This document shows, one piece after another, positions 15,732 to 22,968 of a DNA stretch of 64,000 bases (positions within the stretch are counted from its first letter, which is position 1; every line of letters starts with the position of its first letter). The notes beneath the pieces were generated by a model. It was given only the letters and a program-made list of their open reading frames with translations. It had not been told where the DNA came from and ran no database searches. The stretch lies in the NCBI GenBank assembly GCA_039680605.1, contig JBDKTA010000067.1, positions 1 to 64,000 of the forward strand, given 5' to 3'. The position numbers were made by a program, and so were the translations under genes. The DNA is from Planctomycetaceae bacterium. GTDB lineage: Bacteria; Planctomycetota; Phycisphaerae; SM23-33.

Positions 15732-16721
15732 TCACATTTCGGACGTCGGTCCAACCAGACGAACGCCCTGCTCGCGCAGCGTGTGGATCCAACCCGCGAC
15801 CGTCTCATCCGTCGGCGCCTGCGGCGGCGAGTCCGGGTGCCATGGCGGCCGTTTCTCAGCCGCCATGTCGGCAAAGGCGTGATCGAGCCCCAATCGCGCC
15901 AGCTTGCTGGTGCCCAGGCGGTGGTAGGGAATAACCTCGGCGCCCAGCAGATTGGGCATGGCGGCTGCGAGCTGCGCCACGGCCGAAAAGTGCTCGGGGC
16001 GGTCGTTGAGCCCCGGGACGATCGGAAGGCGCAGGAGTATCTTCGCGCCGGTTTCGTACAGGGCACGAAGATTCGCCAGGATCAACCCGTTGCCCATGCC
16101 GGTGAACTGCTCATGGCGGGCGGAATCGGTCTCCTTCACATCGTACAGCCACAAGTCCACCAGTCCCTGCACGCGGGCGAAATGCTCCCACCGCACCTGT
16201 CCGCACGTCTCGACGGTCGTGTGCAGGCCGGCGGCCTTGGCGGCAGACAGCAGCGCCGCGGCGAAGTCGACCTGCAGCAGCGGCTCGCCGCCGGAGAGCG
16301 TAATGCCGCCGCCTGAGGTTTCATAGAACGGGCGATCGCGCAGGACTTCGTCGAGCACCTCGGCGACGGTGGCGTCGTGGCCGATCAGTTCTAGCGCGCC
16401 GGCGTAGCACTCTTCGGTGCAGGACCCGCACGCGCGGCAGAGCTTGCGGTCGAGGGCGTGCGTGTCGCCATGCCTCCCGTGGGCGTTTTGCTTGCAGACG
16501 CGGAAACAATATCCGCAGCCGATGCACTTGGACGGATCGAACGACAGCACCGGCTGGAGCTCGATGCCCTCGGGATTGTGGCACCACACGCACCGCAGCG
16601 GGCAACCCTTGAAGAATACGGTGGTGCGAATCCCCGGGCCGTCATGGATGCTGAACCGCTGGACCTGGAAGATGCGGCCGGCGATTTCGGATTGCGGATT
16701 TCGGATTGCGGATTCCATCAT
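15732..16721 (-). CDS. Glycyl-radical enzyme activating enzyme (pyruvate formate-lyase activase family)
   Basis: 329 aa radical SAM protein. The cluster motif is CPLRCVWC near residue 40, preceded by FSIHDGPGIRT typical of this family. Two ferredoxin-like Cys sets (CIGCGYCFRVC, CRACGSCTEEC) mark the long form with extra FeS clusters, and SGGGITLSGGEPLLQ is present. It would install the glycyl radical on a partner enzyme, not found in this window. The first 13 residues (MMESAIRNPQSEI) are encoded by a short tandem repeat (GGATTGCGGATTTC), so the natural start appears replaced. Confidence 0.88.
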   Translation of the reverse strand: MMESAIRNPQSEIAGRIFQVQRFSIHDGPGIRTTVFFKGCPLRCVWCHNPEGIELQPVLSFDPSKCIGCGYCFRVCKQNAHGRHGDTHALDRKLCRACGSCTEECYAGALELIGHDATVAEVLDEVLRDRPFYETSGGGITLSGGEPLLQVDFAAALLSAAKAAGLHTTVETCGQVRWEHFARVQGLVDLWLYDVKETDSARHEQFTGMGNGLILANLRALYETGAKILLRLPIVPGLNDRPEHFSAVAQLAAAMPNLLGAEVIPYHRLGTSKLARLGLDHAFADMAAEKRPPWHPDSPPQAPTDETVAGWIHTLREQGVRLVGPTSEM

Positions 16722-16737
16722 TCATCCTGGGTGCCAT

Positions 16738-16799
16738 GTTAGCGGTCGAGCTTGCTCGACGCTTTCGCGAAAACGCGCGGGGCAAGCCCCGCCGCTAAC
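16738..16799. repeat. TTAGCGG...CCGCTAA inverted repeat (family C), copy 1
   Basis: Starts GTTAGCGGTCGAGCTTGC and ends GGGGCAAGCCCCGCCGCTAAC; the ends pair. Further copies lie at 30542-30632 and 35953-36020, and a fragment near 2575-2596. Confidence 0.8.
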
Positions 16800-16811
16800 T
16801 TTGGCGATTCG

Positions 16812-17783
16812 CTACTTCTCCATCTCCAACTCATACTTAAACCCGCCGGCGCGGTTCAGGAGCGGTTCGAGCACCGAGGCGAAATGCTGCGCCCGGCGCG
16901 CGGAAGCCTCAGGCGTATAGGCCGAGGGATTCCAGCAGTAATCGGCAAGGCTGGCCCAGACCGCTCCGGCCGGCGCGGGCACAGTGCCCTCGACGCATAT
17001 TGCATCGGGGGTGCCTTCGGCCGGCTTGTGCAGTCGGGCTGCGTCGAAAACCGTCCTCTTTTCGCCATCGACCGTCACGTCGGCGGTCGTTGCCGAAAGA
17101 TCCTTCACCACCAGCTCAGGCTTGGGGCTGTTCCTTGCCGCCGGGGCCTGAGGCGACGGAGCGATCGGGCTCAGTCGAAGAAGCGGCAGGACTTGCACAG
17201 CGCCTTTGGGCTTTGACGCCGGATCGACCACGCGCGTGGCGATCGCCGGCCAATCGGCGATCGTTGCCCCGGGGGCGGCGAGGCCTTCCTCGCCGCGACT
17301 GATGAGCTGCACCAGCGTACACAGGCCGTAATACAGCCCCAGCGGCGTCTGGGCCTGCAGCGTGATCGTCGTCTTGTCCTCCTTCGACGCCAGGGCCAGA
17401 ACGTATCCCTGATCGAGTTGCTCTTTCGTGAGTGAGGCCTTGGGGGCCGCTGCCGCGACCGCCTTGGCGAAGGCGGGCGCGTCGAGCCTGGTGATTGTCA
17501 GCATCGCCCCGGCAGGATCGGCCGCACGGGTGAGCTTCGATTCAACTTTGGACAGGCCTTTGGCCAGCAGATCGAGCCCCGCCGCCAAGGCCGGTTCCTC
17601 GGGTTTGACGCCGACCAGGGTGAGGGAGATTCCTTCGTCGGCCGGGCCTAACGTAATGTCTTCCTTGCCGCCGGCGACCACTTGCGGGGCCGGAAGCACC
17701 AGGGCGACGGCAGTAGGCGGGTCTTGTGCCACGGCGATGGCCGCCGAAGCAGCCATCGCGGCGGCTATCAACACGATTCGCAT
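16812..17783 (-). CDS. Secreted GH84-like protein lacking the catalytic barrel
   Basis: 323 aa from ATG 17783 with signal peptide MRIVLIAAAMAASAAIAVAQ. Residues 25-175 resemble the N-terminal GH20b-like domain of beta-N-acetylglucosaminidases (GLYYGLCTLVQLI, ATIADWPAIATRVV). Full-length GH84/GH20 enzymes then have a TIM barrel of about 300 residues. Here a Pro/Ala linker follows at once, and then a short C-terminal helical piece (ASLADYCWNPSAY) like that found after the barrel. No catalytic Asp pair is present. It is probably a non-catalytic derivative, perhaps carbohydrate-binding. Located 22 bases downstream of the HAD gene's repeat-derived end, same strand. Confidence 0.6.
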   Translation of the reverse strand: MRIVLIAAAMAASAAIAVAQDPPTAVALVLPAPQVVAGGKEDITLGPADEGISLTLVGVKPEEPALAAGLDLLAKGLSKVESKLTRAADPAGAMLTITRLDAPAFAKAVAAAAPKASLTKEQLDQGYVLALASKEDKTTITLQAQTPLGLYYGLCTLVQLISRGEEGLAAPGATIADWPAIATRVVDPASKPKGAVQVLPLLRLSPIAPSPQAPAARNSPKPELVVKDLSATTADVTVDGEKRTVFDAARLHKPAEGTPDAICVEGTVPAPAGAVWASLADYCWNPSAYTPEASARRAQHFASVLEPLLNRAGGFKYELEMEK

Positions 17784-17805
17784 ATCTGCCTCCGTTGAAG
17801 CATTT

Positions 17806-18519
17806 TCAATCCTGCGAGGGCAAGATGCCCTCGCCACGCGCGGGCGAGACGCCCGCGACACGTTCGATGAGCCTCTTGATGATCTCCGGCGTCAGCTCGC
17901 GCAGCGAATCGACGACCAAGCCGGCGCCGCGGGCCAGTTCCTCGCGCGGCGCGGTGCCGGTGATGGCAATGGCGGCCATGCCCGCCCTCCGGGCGGCCTC
18001 GATTCCGGCCGGGGCGTCCTCGACCACCGCACAGCGGCACGGCGGCAAGGCGAGTTTATCTGCGGCCTTGAGGAAGACCTCCGGGTCCGGCTTGCCGTGC
18101 GTGATGTCCTCGCGCGTGACGGTGACGTTGATGTGGCGGCTTCCGGGGAGGTTCTCTCGCACCACCTGGACGTTTCCCGGCGGCCCGGACGAACCGATGG
18201 CCATGACGAACCCCGCCGCGTGCAAGGCCTCGATCAGCTCGTGCGCGCCATCCATTTCAGGGAACTTTTCCGCCAGAATCTGCCGGTAAAGATGCTCCTT
18301 CTCGTGATCCCACTGGGTGACTTGCTCGGCGCTGGTGACGACGGAACCCCACAGGCGATGGATGATGTCGCGGCTGGTGCGGCCGAACGTGGCGGCGAAC
18401 TGCGGCTCGGTCATGTCCTGCCCGTGCCGGCGGGCCATCTGCCGCCAGGACTCGAAATGCGCCTGGTAGCTGTCGACGAGCACGCCGTCCATGTCGAAAA
18501 TCACCGCGTAGTCGCTCAT
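17806..18519 (-). CDS. HAD-superfamily phosphatase, beta-phosphoglucomutase-like
   Basis: 237 aa from ATG 18519. Motif I FDMDGVLVDS (nucleophile Asp9, acid/base Asp11), motif II IGSSGPPG, motif III Lys in HGKPDPEVF, motif IV VVEDAPAGIEAA are intact, and the cap sequence places it in the beta-PGM/phosphatase subfamily. It acts on small phosphorylated sugars or similar metabolites; the substrate is not evident. The last 17 or so residues come from a palindromic repeat and probably form a disordered tail. Confidence 0.85.
   Translation of the reverse strand: MSDYAVIFDMDGVLVDSYQAHFESWRQMARRHGQDMTEPQFAATFGRTSRDIIHRLWGSVVTSAEQVTQWDHEKEHLYRQILAEKFPEMDGAHELIEALHAAGFVMAIGSSGPPGNVQVVRENLPGSRHINVTVTREDITHGKPDPEVFLKAADKLALPPCRCAVVEDAPAGIEAARRAGMAAIAITGTAPREELARGAGLVVDSLRELTPEIIKRLIERVAGVSPARGEGILPSQD
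17812..17864. repeat. Palindromic repeats at the end of the HAD gene
   Basis: GCGAGGGCAAGATGCCCTCGC (17815-17835) and GCGGGCGAGACGCCCGC (17839-17855). Read on the minus strand they encode the last residues (VAGVSPARGEGILPSQD) and lead to the stop of the HAD phosphatase. Confidence 0.8.
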
Positions 18520-18787
18520 GATCGCTCCGGTTGGGACCCGCACCATAGCCGCCCGCCGACAGGATTTCAATGAAGACCTTCGGCCGCGACTTGCCCCACT
18601 CAAGGTGAGAATTCTTCGCCAGTCGGCAATCCGGCTGGCCGGGGCGGCCGAGCGATGCCGATATTGAATCATGAACCTCTCTGGGGTACCCTATGGGGTA
18701 GCCGAATGTATCCTATGATGGAGTGAGGCCCGATGGATGCGGGTCGCGGGAAGGAATCGACGGATTTTTGACTTAAGGAGATGTCGC

Positions 18788-19114
18788 GTGAACATCATCG
18801 TCAACGCCAGGCACATGGACGCCACCGACCCGATCAAGGATTATGTCCAGGCCAAAGTGGCCAAGCTGGAACGTCTGTACGACAACATGCAGTCCATCGA
18901 GGTGATTCTGGACATCGAGGCCGAGCAGCCCAAGGTCGAGATCATCGCCACCGCCCGCCGCAAGAATACCTTTGTGGCGACGCATCGCGGGGAAGACATG
19001 TACGCCTGCGTGGATCAGTGTCTGGACAAGGTTTCGCAGCAGGTCCGCCGTCATAAAGACCGTGTCCGCGACCGCCAGGGACCTTCTCACGAACAGAGCC
19101 TGGCCCAGGAATAA
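18788..19114 (+). CDS. hpf: Ribosome hibernation-promoting factor (HPF/RaiA, short form)
   Basis: 108 aa from GTG 18788 with an excellent Shine-Dalgarno (AAGGAG). It carries the S30AE fold: MNIIVNARHMDATDPIKDYVQAKVAKLERL, then KVEIIATARRKNTFVATHRGEDMYACVDQCLDKVSQQVRRHKDR. It lacks the C-terminal dimerisation domain of long HPF, so it is the short type that stabilises inactive ribosomes with a separate factor. It is followed by ptsN, ptsH and ptsI, an arrangement like the rpoN-hpf-ptsN neighbourhood of Proteobacteria but without rpoN here. Confidence 0.92.
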   Translation: MNIIVNARHMDATDPIKDYVQAKVAKLERLYDNMQSIEVILDIEAEQPKVEIIATARRKNTFVATHRGEDMYACVDQCLDKVSQQVRRHKDRVRDRQGPSHEQSLAQE

Positions 19115-19264
19115 GTTCCCGGCGATTGCGGATCTGGGATTGATCCACGAAAATCGCATTTCTGCTACTGGAACGTGGCACGGCGTTCGTGTAGATTAGA
19201 GTCGCTTTTTGAACATTACCGCCCGCCCCGGCGAGCGGTGCAGCGACTTTCGCAGGAGCATGGA

Positions 19265-19732
19265 ATGAGACTGTCCGACATCATGGTCACCGATGCTATT
19301 GTTCCCGATCTTGCAGCTAAGACCCGTGACGAGGCTATCGCAGAGTTGGTGACCGCTCTGGCCGCCGCGGGGGCTGTCAGCAAAAAGGCCGCACCCGATA
19401 TCACCCGCCTGGTGCTGGCCCGCGAGGCCCAGGCCACCACGGGAATCGGCAAGGGAGTCGCCTTGCCGCACGCCAAGCTGCCGGGAATCAAGAAGCCCCT
19501 GGCCACGATCGGCTGTTCGCATGAAGGCATCGAGTTCAACGCCCTGGACTCCAAGCCCGTTTACTCCGTCATCCTGCTGCTGTCGAGCCCCGACAACCCC
19601 GACGAGCACCTTCAGGCCATGGAGACCATCTTCCGCCACGTCCAGCGCGATATTTTCCGAAAATTCCTGCGTCAGAGCGAGACGCGCCAGGCCGTGATCG
19701 ACCTGCTGACCGAGGCCGACGAACTGAGTTAG
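19265..19732 (+). CDS. ptsN: PTS EIIA component, nitrogen/fructose type
   Basis: 155 aa from ATG 19265 behind AGGAG. EIIA type-2 fold with the phosphorylated His in GVALPHAKLPG (His69) and downstream IEFNALDSKPVYSVILLLSSPDNPDEHLQ. In the nitrogen PTS this protein receives phosphate from HPr and regulates targets rather than transporting sugar. No EIIB or EIIC lies near, which supports a regulatory role. Part of hpf-ptsN-ptsH-ptsI. Confidence 0.9.
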   Translation: MRLSDIMVTDAIVPDLAAKTRDEAIAELVTALAAAGAVSKKAAPDITRLVLAREAQATTGIGKGVALPHAKLPGIKKPLATIGCSHEGIEFNALDSKPVYSVILLLSSPDNPDEHLQAMETIFRHVQRDIFRKFLRQSETRQAVIDLLTEADELS

Positions 19733-19744
19733 GCGGACGGGCAT

Positions 19745-20035
19745 TTGGACACCGTGGAACGAGAAGTCGAAATCGTTAATAAGTACGGCCTGCATGCCCG
19801 ACCGGCGATGCAACTGGTCGAGCTGGCGAACCGTTTCGCCAGCAAGATCGAAGTATCCAATGGATCCCTGAGCGTCGACGCCAAGAGCATCATGTCCGTG
19901 ATGCGCCTGGCGGCCGTCAAGGGAACGCTGCTGAAAATCACCGCCGACGGCGACGATGCGCCCGATGCCGTCGAGGTGCTGTCGGACCTGGTGTCCAAGG
20001 GCTTCGGTGAGATGGAAGAGGAGCCGGCCAAGTAG
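19745..20035 (+). CDS. ptsH: HPr phosphocarrier protein
   Basis: 96 aa if TTG 19745 is used; GTG 19754 (93 aa) would match the usual family N-terminus better (EREVEIVNKYGLHARPA). The active-site His lies in GLHARPA and a regulatory-type Ser in DAKSIMSVMRLAA, the site phosphorylated by HPr kinase where that enzyme exists. It accepts phosphate from enzyme I (next gene) and passes it to EIIA (previous gene). Twelve bases after ptsN. Confidence 0.9.
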   Translation: MDTVEREVEIVNKYGLHARPAMQLVELANRFASKIEVSNGSLSVDAKSIMSVMRLAAVKGTLLKITADGDDAPDAVEVLSDLVSKGFGEMEEEPAK

Positions 20036-20086
20036 CCCCGTGCCGATCGCCTGCTCTTGCGTCGCTGAGCCTGTTTGAACTGGTAG

Positions 20087-21829
20087 ATGAAGACAAAAAA
20101 AGGCATTGGAGTTTCGCCCGGCGTGGCCATCGCCCCGGCGGTGGTGGTCGACACCGAGGAGTTCGATGTTCCGGAACGTCATGTTTCGGAGGATCTGACG
20201 CAGGCTGAGCTCGTCCGCCTGCGGCGGGCCTGTGACGTCTCACGCAAAGAAATCCGCACCCTTCAGGAACAGACCGCCAAACAGATCGGCAAGGAAACCG
20301 CCAGCATCTTCGACTTCCACCTGGGCCTGCTCAACGATAAGGTCCTGCAGAAGAAGTTCTCCGACGCCATCAGCATCAGCCGCGTGACGGCCGAATATGC
20401 CGTCGCCACCGTTCTGCGAGCGTACGCCAAAGACTTCCTGGCGATGCCCGAGTACCTCGCCGACCGCGTCAAGGACATCTACGACATCGAGAAACGCCTG
20501 CTGCGAAACCTCATTGGGCAGCGACGCCAGTCCCTGACGCAGCTCAAGAAAGACCGCAACGTCCTGGCCCACGATCTGACCCCCTCCCAGACCGCCTGCA
20601 TGGACCGCGACCACGTGCAGGGGCTGGCCATCGACGCCGGCGGGGCCACCAGCCACACCGCCATCGTCGCCAAGGCGCTGGGGATACCGGCCGTGGTGGG
20701 GCTCAACGACGTCACCGCGGCCGTCAGCACCGGCGACACCGTGATCATCGACGGCACGCGCGGCATGGTGATCATCAACCCCGACGAAGCCACCATCGAG
20801 AGCTACCGCATCTACGCCCAGCAGCAGGTGCAGTTCATCCACAGCCTCGACGCCCTGCGCGACCTGCCGGCCATCACGCGCGACGGGCACGAAGTCACGC
20901 TGCTGGGCAATATCGAGTTTCCCGGCGAAGTGGCCGCCGTGCTCGAAAAAGGCGGACAGGGCATCGGCCTCTACCGAACCGAGTTTCTGTACCTGGGCAC
21001 CGATAAGGAACCTACCGAGGCCGACCACTTCCACGCCTACCGCGAGGTGCTGACGCTGTGCGAGGGTCGCCCGGTGACCATCCGCACGGTGGACCTCGGG
21101 GCCGACAAGTACACCCAGCAGCGTGCCCGCGCCCCGGAACGCAACCCCTTCCTGGGCTGCCGCAGCATCCGCTACTGCCTGCAGAACCTGCCGATGTTCA
21201 AGACGCAGTTGCGTGCGATTTTGCGTGCCAGCATCGGCAGCCGCGTCTCGATGCTCTTTCCGCTGATCACCAACCTGCTGGAGCTGCGCCAGGCCAAGAC
21301 CATCGTCCGCGACGTGATGGAAGACCTCGAAGAGGAAGGCATCGAGTACCGCTCCGACATCTCCATCGGCATGATGGTCGAGACGCCCTCGGCGGCGCTG
21401 ATGTGCGATTCGTTCGCAAAAGAAGTCGACTTCTTCTCCCTGGGAACCAACGATCTGGTACAATACACCCTGGCAGTGGACCGCGGCAACGAGCGCGTGG
21501 CCTCGCTGTTCAGCGTCGCGCACCCGGCGGTGCTGCGGCTGATCAAGCAGGTCATCCGCGCCGGGCAGCGGCACGGGATCCCCGTGAGCCTCTGCGGCGA
21601 GATGGCCGGCGATCCCCAGTATACGCTGCTGCTGCTGGGACTGGGGCTGAGGTGCTTTTCCTCCAGCCCGCCGGCGATCCCGGAAGTGAAAAAAATTATC
21701 CGCTCGGTGACCCTGGAACAGGCCGCCGAGGTGGCCCGGCGAGTCATGAGCTTCGACTCCGACAAGGAAATCATTAATTACCTGCGAGTCGAAACCCGCC
21801 GCGTCCTACCGGAAATGTATTCGGACTGA
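20087..21829 (+). CDS. ptsI: Phosphoenolpyruvate-protein phosphotransferase (PTS enzyme I)
   Basis: 580 aa, full length for enzyme I. HPr-binding helical domain, then the phospho-His in GGATSHTAIVAKALGIPAV (His190), and the PEP-binding barrel with GIGLYRTEFLYL, NPFLGCRSIRYCL, SLGTNDLVQYTLAVDR and catalytic Cys503 in VSLCGEMAGDP. It starts the phosphorelay PEP to EI to HPr to EIIA encoded by this cluster. There is no N-terminal GAF domain, so it is the ordinary EI type rather than PtsP. Confidence 0.95.
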   Translation: MKTKKGIGVSPGVAIAPAVVVDTEEFDVPERHVSEDLTQAELVRLRRACDVSRKEIRTLQEQTAKQIGKETASIFDFHLGLLNDKVLQKKFSDAISISRVTAEYAVATVLRAYAKDFLAMPEYLADRVKDIYDIEKRLLRNLIGQRRQSLTQLKKDRNVLAHDLTPSQTACMDRDHVQGLAIDAGGATSHTAIVAKALGIPAVVGLNDVTAAVSTGDTVIIDGTRGMVIINPDEATIESYRIYAQQQVQFIHSLDALRDLPAITRDGHEVTLLGNIEFPGEVAAVLEKGGQGIGLYRTEFLYLGTDKEPTEADHFHAYREVLTLCEGRPVTIRTVDLGADKYTQQRARAPERNPFLGCRSIRYCLQNLPMFKTQLRAILRASIGSRVSMLFPLITNLLELRQAKTIVRDVMEDLEEEGIEYRSDISIGMMVETPSAALMCDSFAKEVDFFSLGTNDLVQYTLAVDRGNERVASLFSVAHPAVLRLIKQVIRAGQRHGIPVSLCGEMAGDPQYTLLLLGLGLRCFSSSPPAIPEVKKIIRSVTLEQAAEVARRVMSFDSDKEIINYLRVETRRVLPEMYSD

Positions 21830-21833
21830 ACTA

Positions 21834-21939
21834 TGGAGTGCGGCGGCCTCAGCCGCCGCTTTGGATGTTTTTCGATAGGCAAAAGCCCCTCCGCCGCCGA
21901 ACAACATCCAAAGCGGCAGCTTTAGGCTGCCGCACTCCA
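21834..21939. repeat. 106-bp MITE-like inverted repeat
   Basis: Left arm from 21834 (TGGAGTGCGGCGGCCT...GCTTTGGATGTT) and right arm ending 21939 (AACATCCAAAGCGGC...GCCGCACTCCA) pair over about 36 bases with few mismatches, around a central AAAAGCC-containing loop. It starts 4 bases after ptsI and may also end its transcription. Confidence 0.8.
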
Positions 21940-22037
21940 AAAGAAACATAGCGGCGGCAGCGCCGCCGAACAATATTGACCGCGTTGCGGCGCCTGAAAA
22001 CCCGCCGCGGGAAGCGAAACGGAAAGGTAATATTTCG

Positions 22038-22958
22038 TTGGCGTATCGATGGGCCATTCGGTTGGCCATTGAGGGCGATCTCCGCTTCATCTCGCATCAC
22101 GACTGCATGCGTGCCGTCGAGCGGGTCGCCGCAAGGGCGCAACTGCCTGTTCGCAGTACACAAGGGTTTAACCCAAGGCCGATTTTTTCTCTGGCCCTGC
22201 CCCGCCCGGTGGCTGTCGCTACGCGCGCGGACCTGCTGGTGCTGACGCTGGACGAACCGGTCGAGCCGGATGACCTCACCGCCCGCCTCAACGCCGCCGC
22301 CCCGCTGGGCATGCACTTCGATCAGCCCCGCCCCCTGCAAGGCAAAGCCTGCCCCCAACCCCAGCGCATTGACTATGAACTGGATTTGCGCGAGCGTAGC
22401 ATGGGCGTCCCGCCCATGCATGAAAAACAAATCCAAGAGCATGGGCGAGACGCCCATGCCACCCCAGACCACGGGCAAGATGCCCGTGGAACGCACGGGC
22501 GAGACGCCCGTGCTACGGCTGACGCCCAGGCGCGCCTCGCGGCTGTGTCGGCTAGAATTGCCGAGCTTCGCTCCGCCCATGCCTGGACCGTGCTGCGGAA
22601 AACTTCCGTCAAGCACGGCCGCGGATGGCGCGAAACCCCTATTGATTTGAAACCACTTGTCGGCCGGTTGGAACTGGTTGACGCAACCTTATTGATGACG
22701 CTGCAGCCGGCTGGGGCCTTGTGGCCGCGACCCGGCGAGGTGCTGGAACTGCTGGGATTGGACGGTCGAGTCGACCTGGCCAACCTGGTGCGAACGGACG
22801 TGGAGTTCATGTTCGACCGTGTCGCGGACGTCTCGTCCGCGCATAGCGAGGGCGTCTCGCCCTCGACGGACGAACAAGACGCGGACGAGACGCCTGCGAC
22901 ACGTTCGGAGCCCGGCAATGGAGCGTCGCGCGGCGACGAAGATCGCCGCAGAGAGTAA
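22038..22958 (+). CDS. TIGR03936 / DUF2344 family protein with palindromic coding inserts
   Basis: 306 aa from TTG 22038, with GGAAAGG 12 bases upstream. The family opening is clear (YRWAIRLAIEGDLRFISHHDCMRAVERVAARAQLPVRSTQGFNPRPIFSLALP). Members occur next to RNase E/G or fused to radical SAM proteins and are thought to act in RNA modification or ribosome-linked processes. Residues of about 120-160 come from four successive palindromes (HGRDAHAT-like peptides) and residues of about 261-290 from three more, all in frame. The body between them (AHAWTVLRKTSVKHGRGWRETPIDLKPLV) is conserved family sequence. RNase E/G follows after 10 bases. Confidence 0.8.
   Translation: MAYRWAIRLAIEGDLRFISHHDCMRAVERVAARAQLPVRSTQGFNPRPIFSLALPRPVAVATRADLLVLTLDEPVEPDDLTARLNAAAPLGMHFDQPRPLQGKACPQPQRIDYELDLRERSMGVPPMHEKQIQEHGRDAHATPDHGQDARGTHGRDARATADAQARLAAVSARIAELRSAHAWTVLRKTSVKHGRGWRETPIDLKPLVGRLELVDATLLMTLQPAGALWPRPGEVLELLGLDGRVDLANLVRTDVEFMFDRVADVSSAHSEGVSPSTDEQDADETPATRSEPGNGASRGDEDRRRE
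22397..22517. repeat. Four palindromes inside the TIGR03936 gene
   Basis: Units: GCATGGGCGTCCCGCCCATGC (22399-22419), GCATGGGCGAGACGCCCATGC (22439-22459), CACGGGCAAGATGCCCGTG (22470-22488) and CACGGGCGAGACGCCCGTG (22494-22512). The host frame stays open across all of them. Confidence 0.85.
22817..22908. repeat. Three palindromes in the 3' part of the TIGR03936 gene
   Basis: GCGGACGTCTCGTCCGC, CGAGGGCGTCTCGCCCTCG and GCGGACGAGACGCCTGC follow each other, flanked by GTGTCGCGG and CTGCGACAC. The gene stays open and ends 50 bases later. Confidence 0.8.
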
Positions 22959-22968
22959 TGGAGAACGT

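Noticed and set aside
22397-22517. Possible CRISPR array
   Set aside because: Units are palindromic, differ in stem sequence, have irregular short spacing and lie inside an open gene; no cas gene is present.
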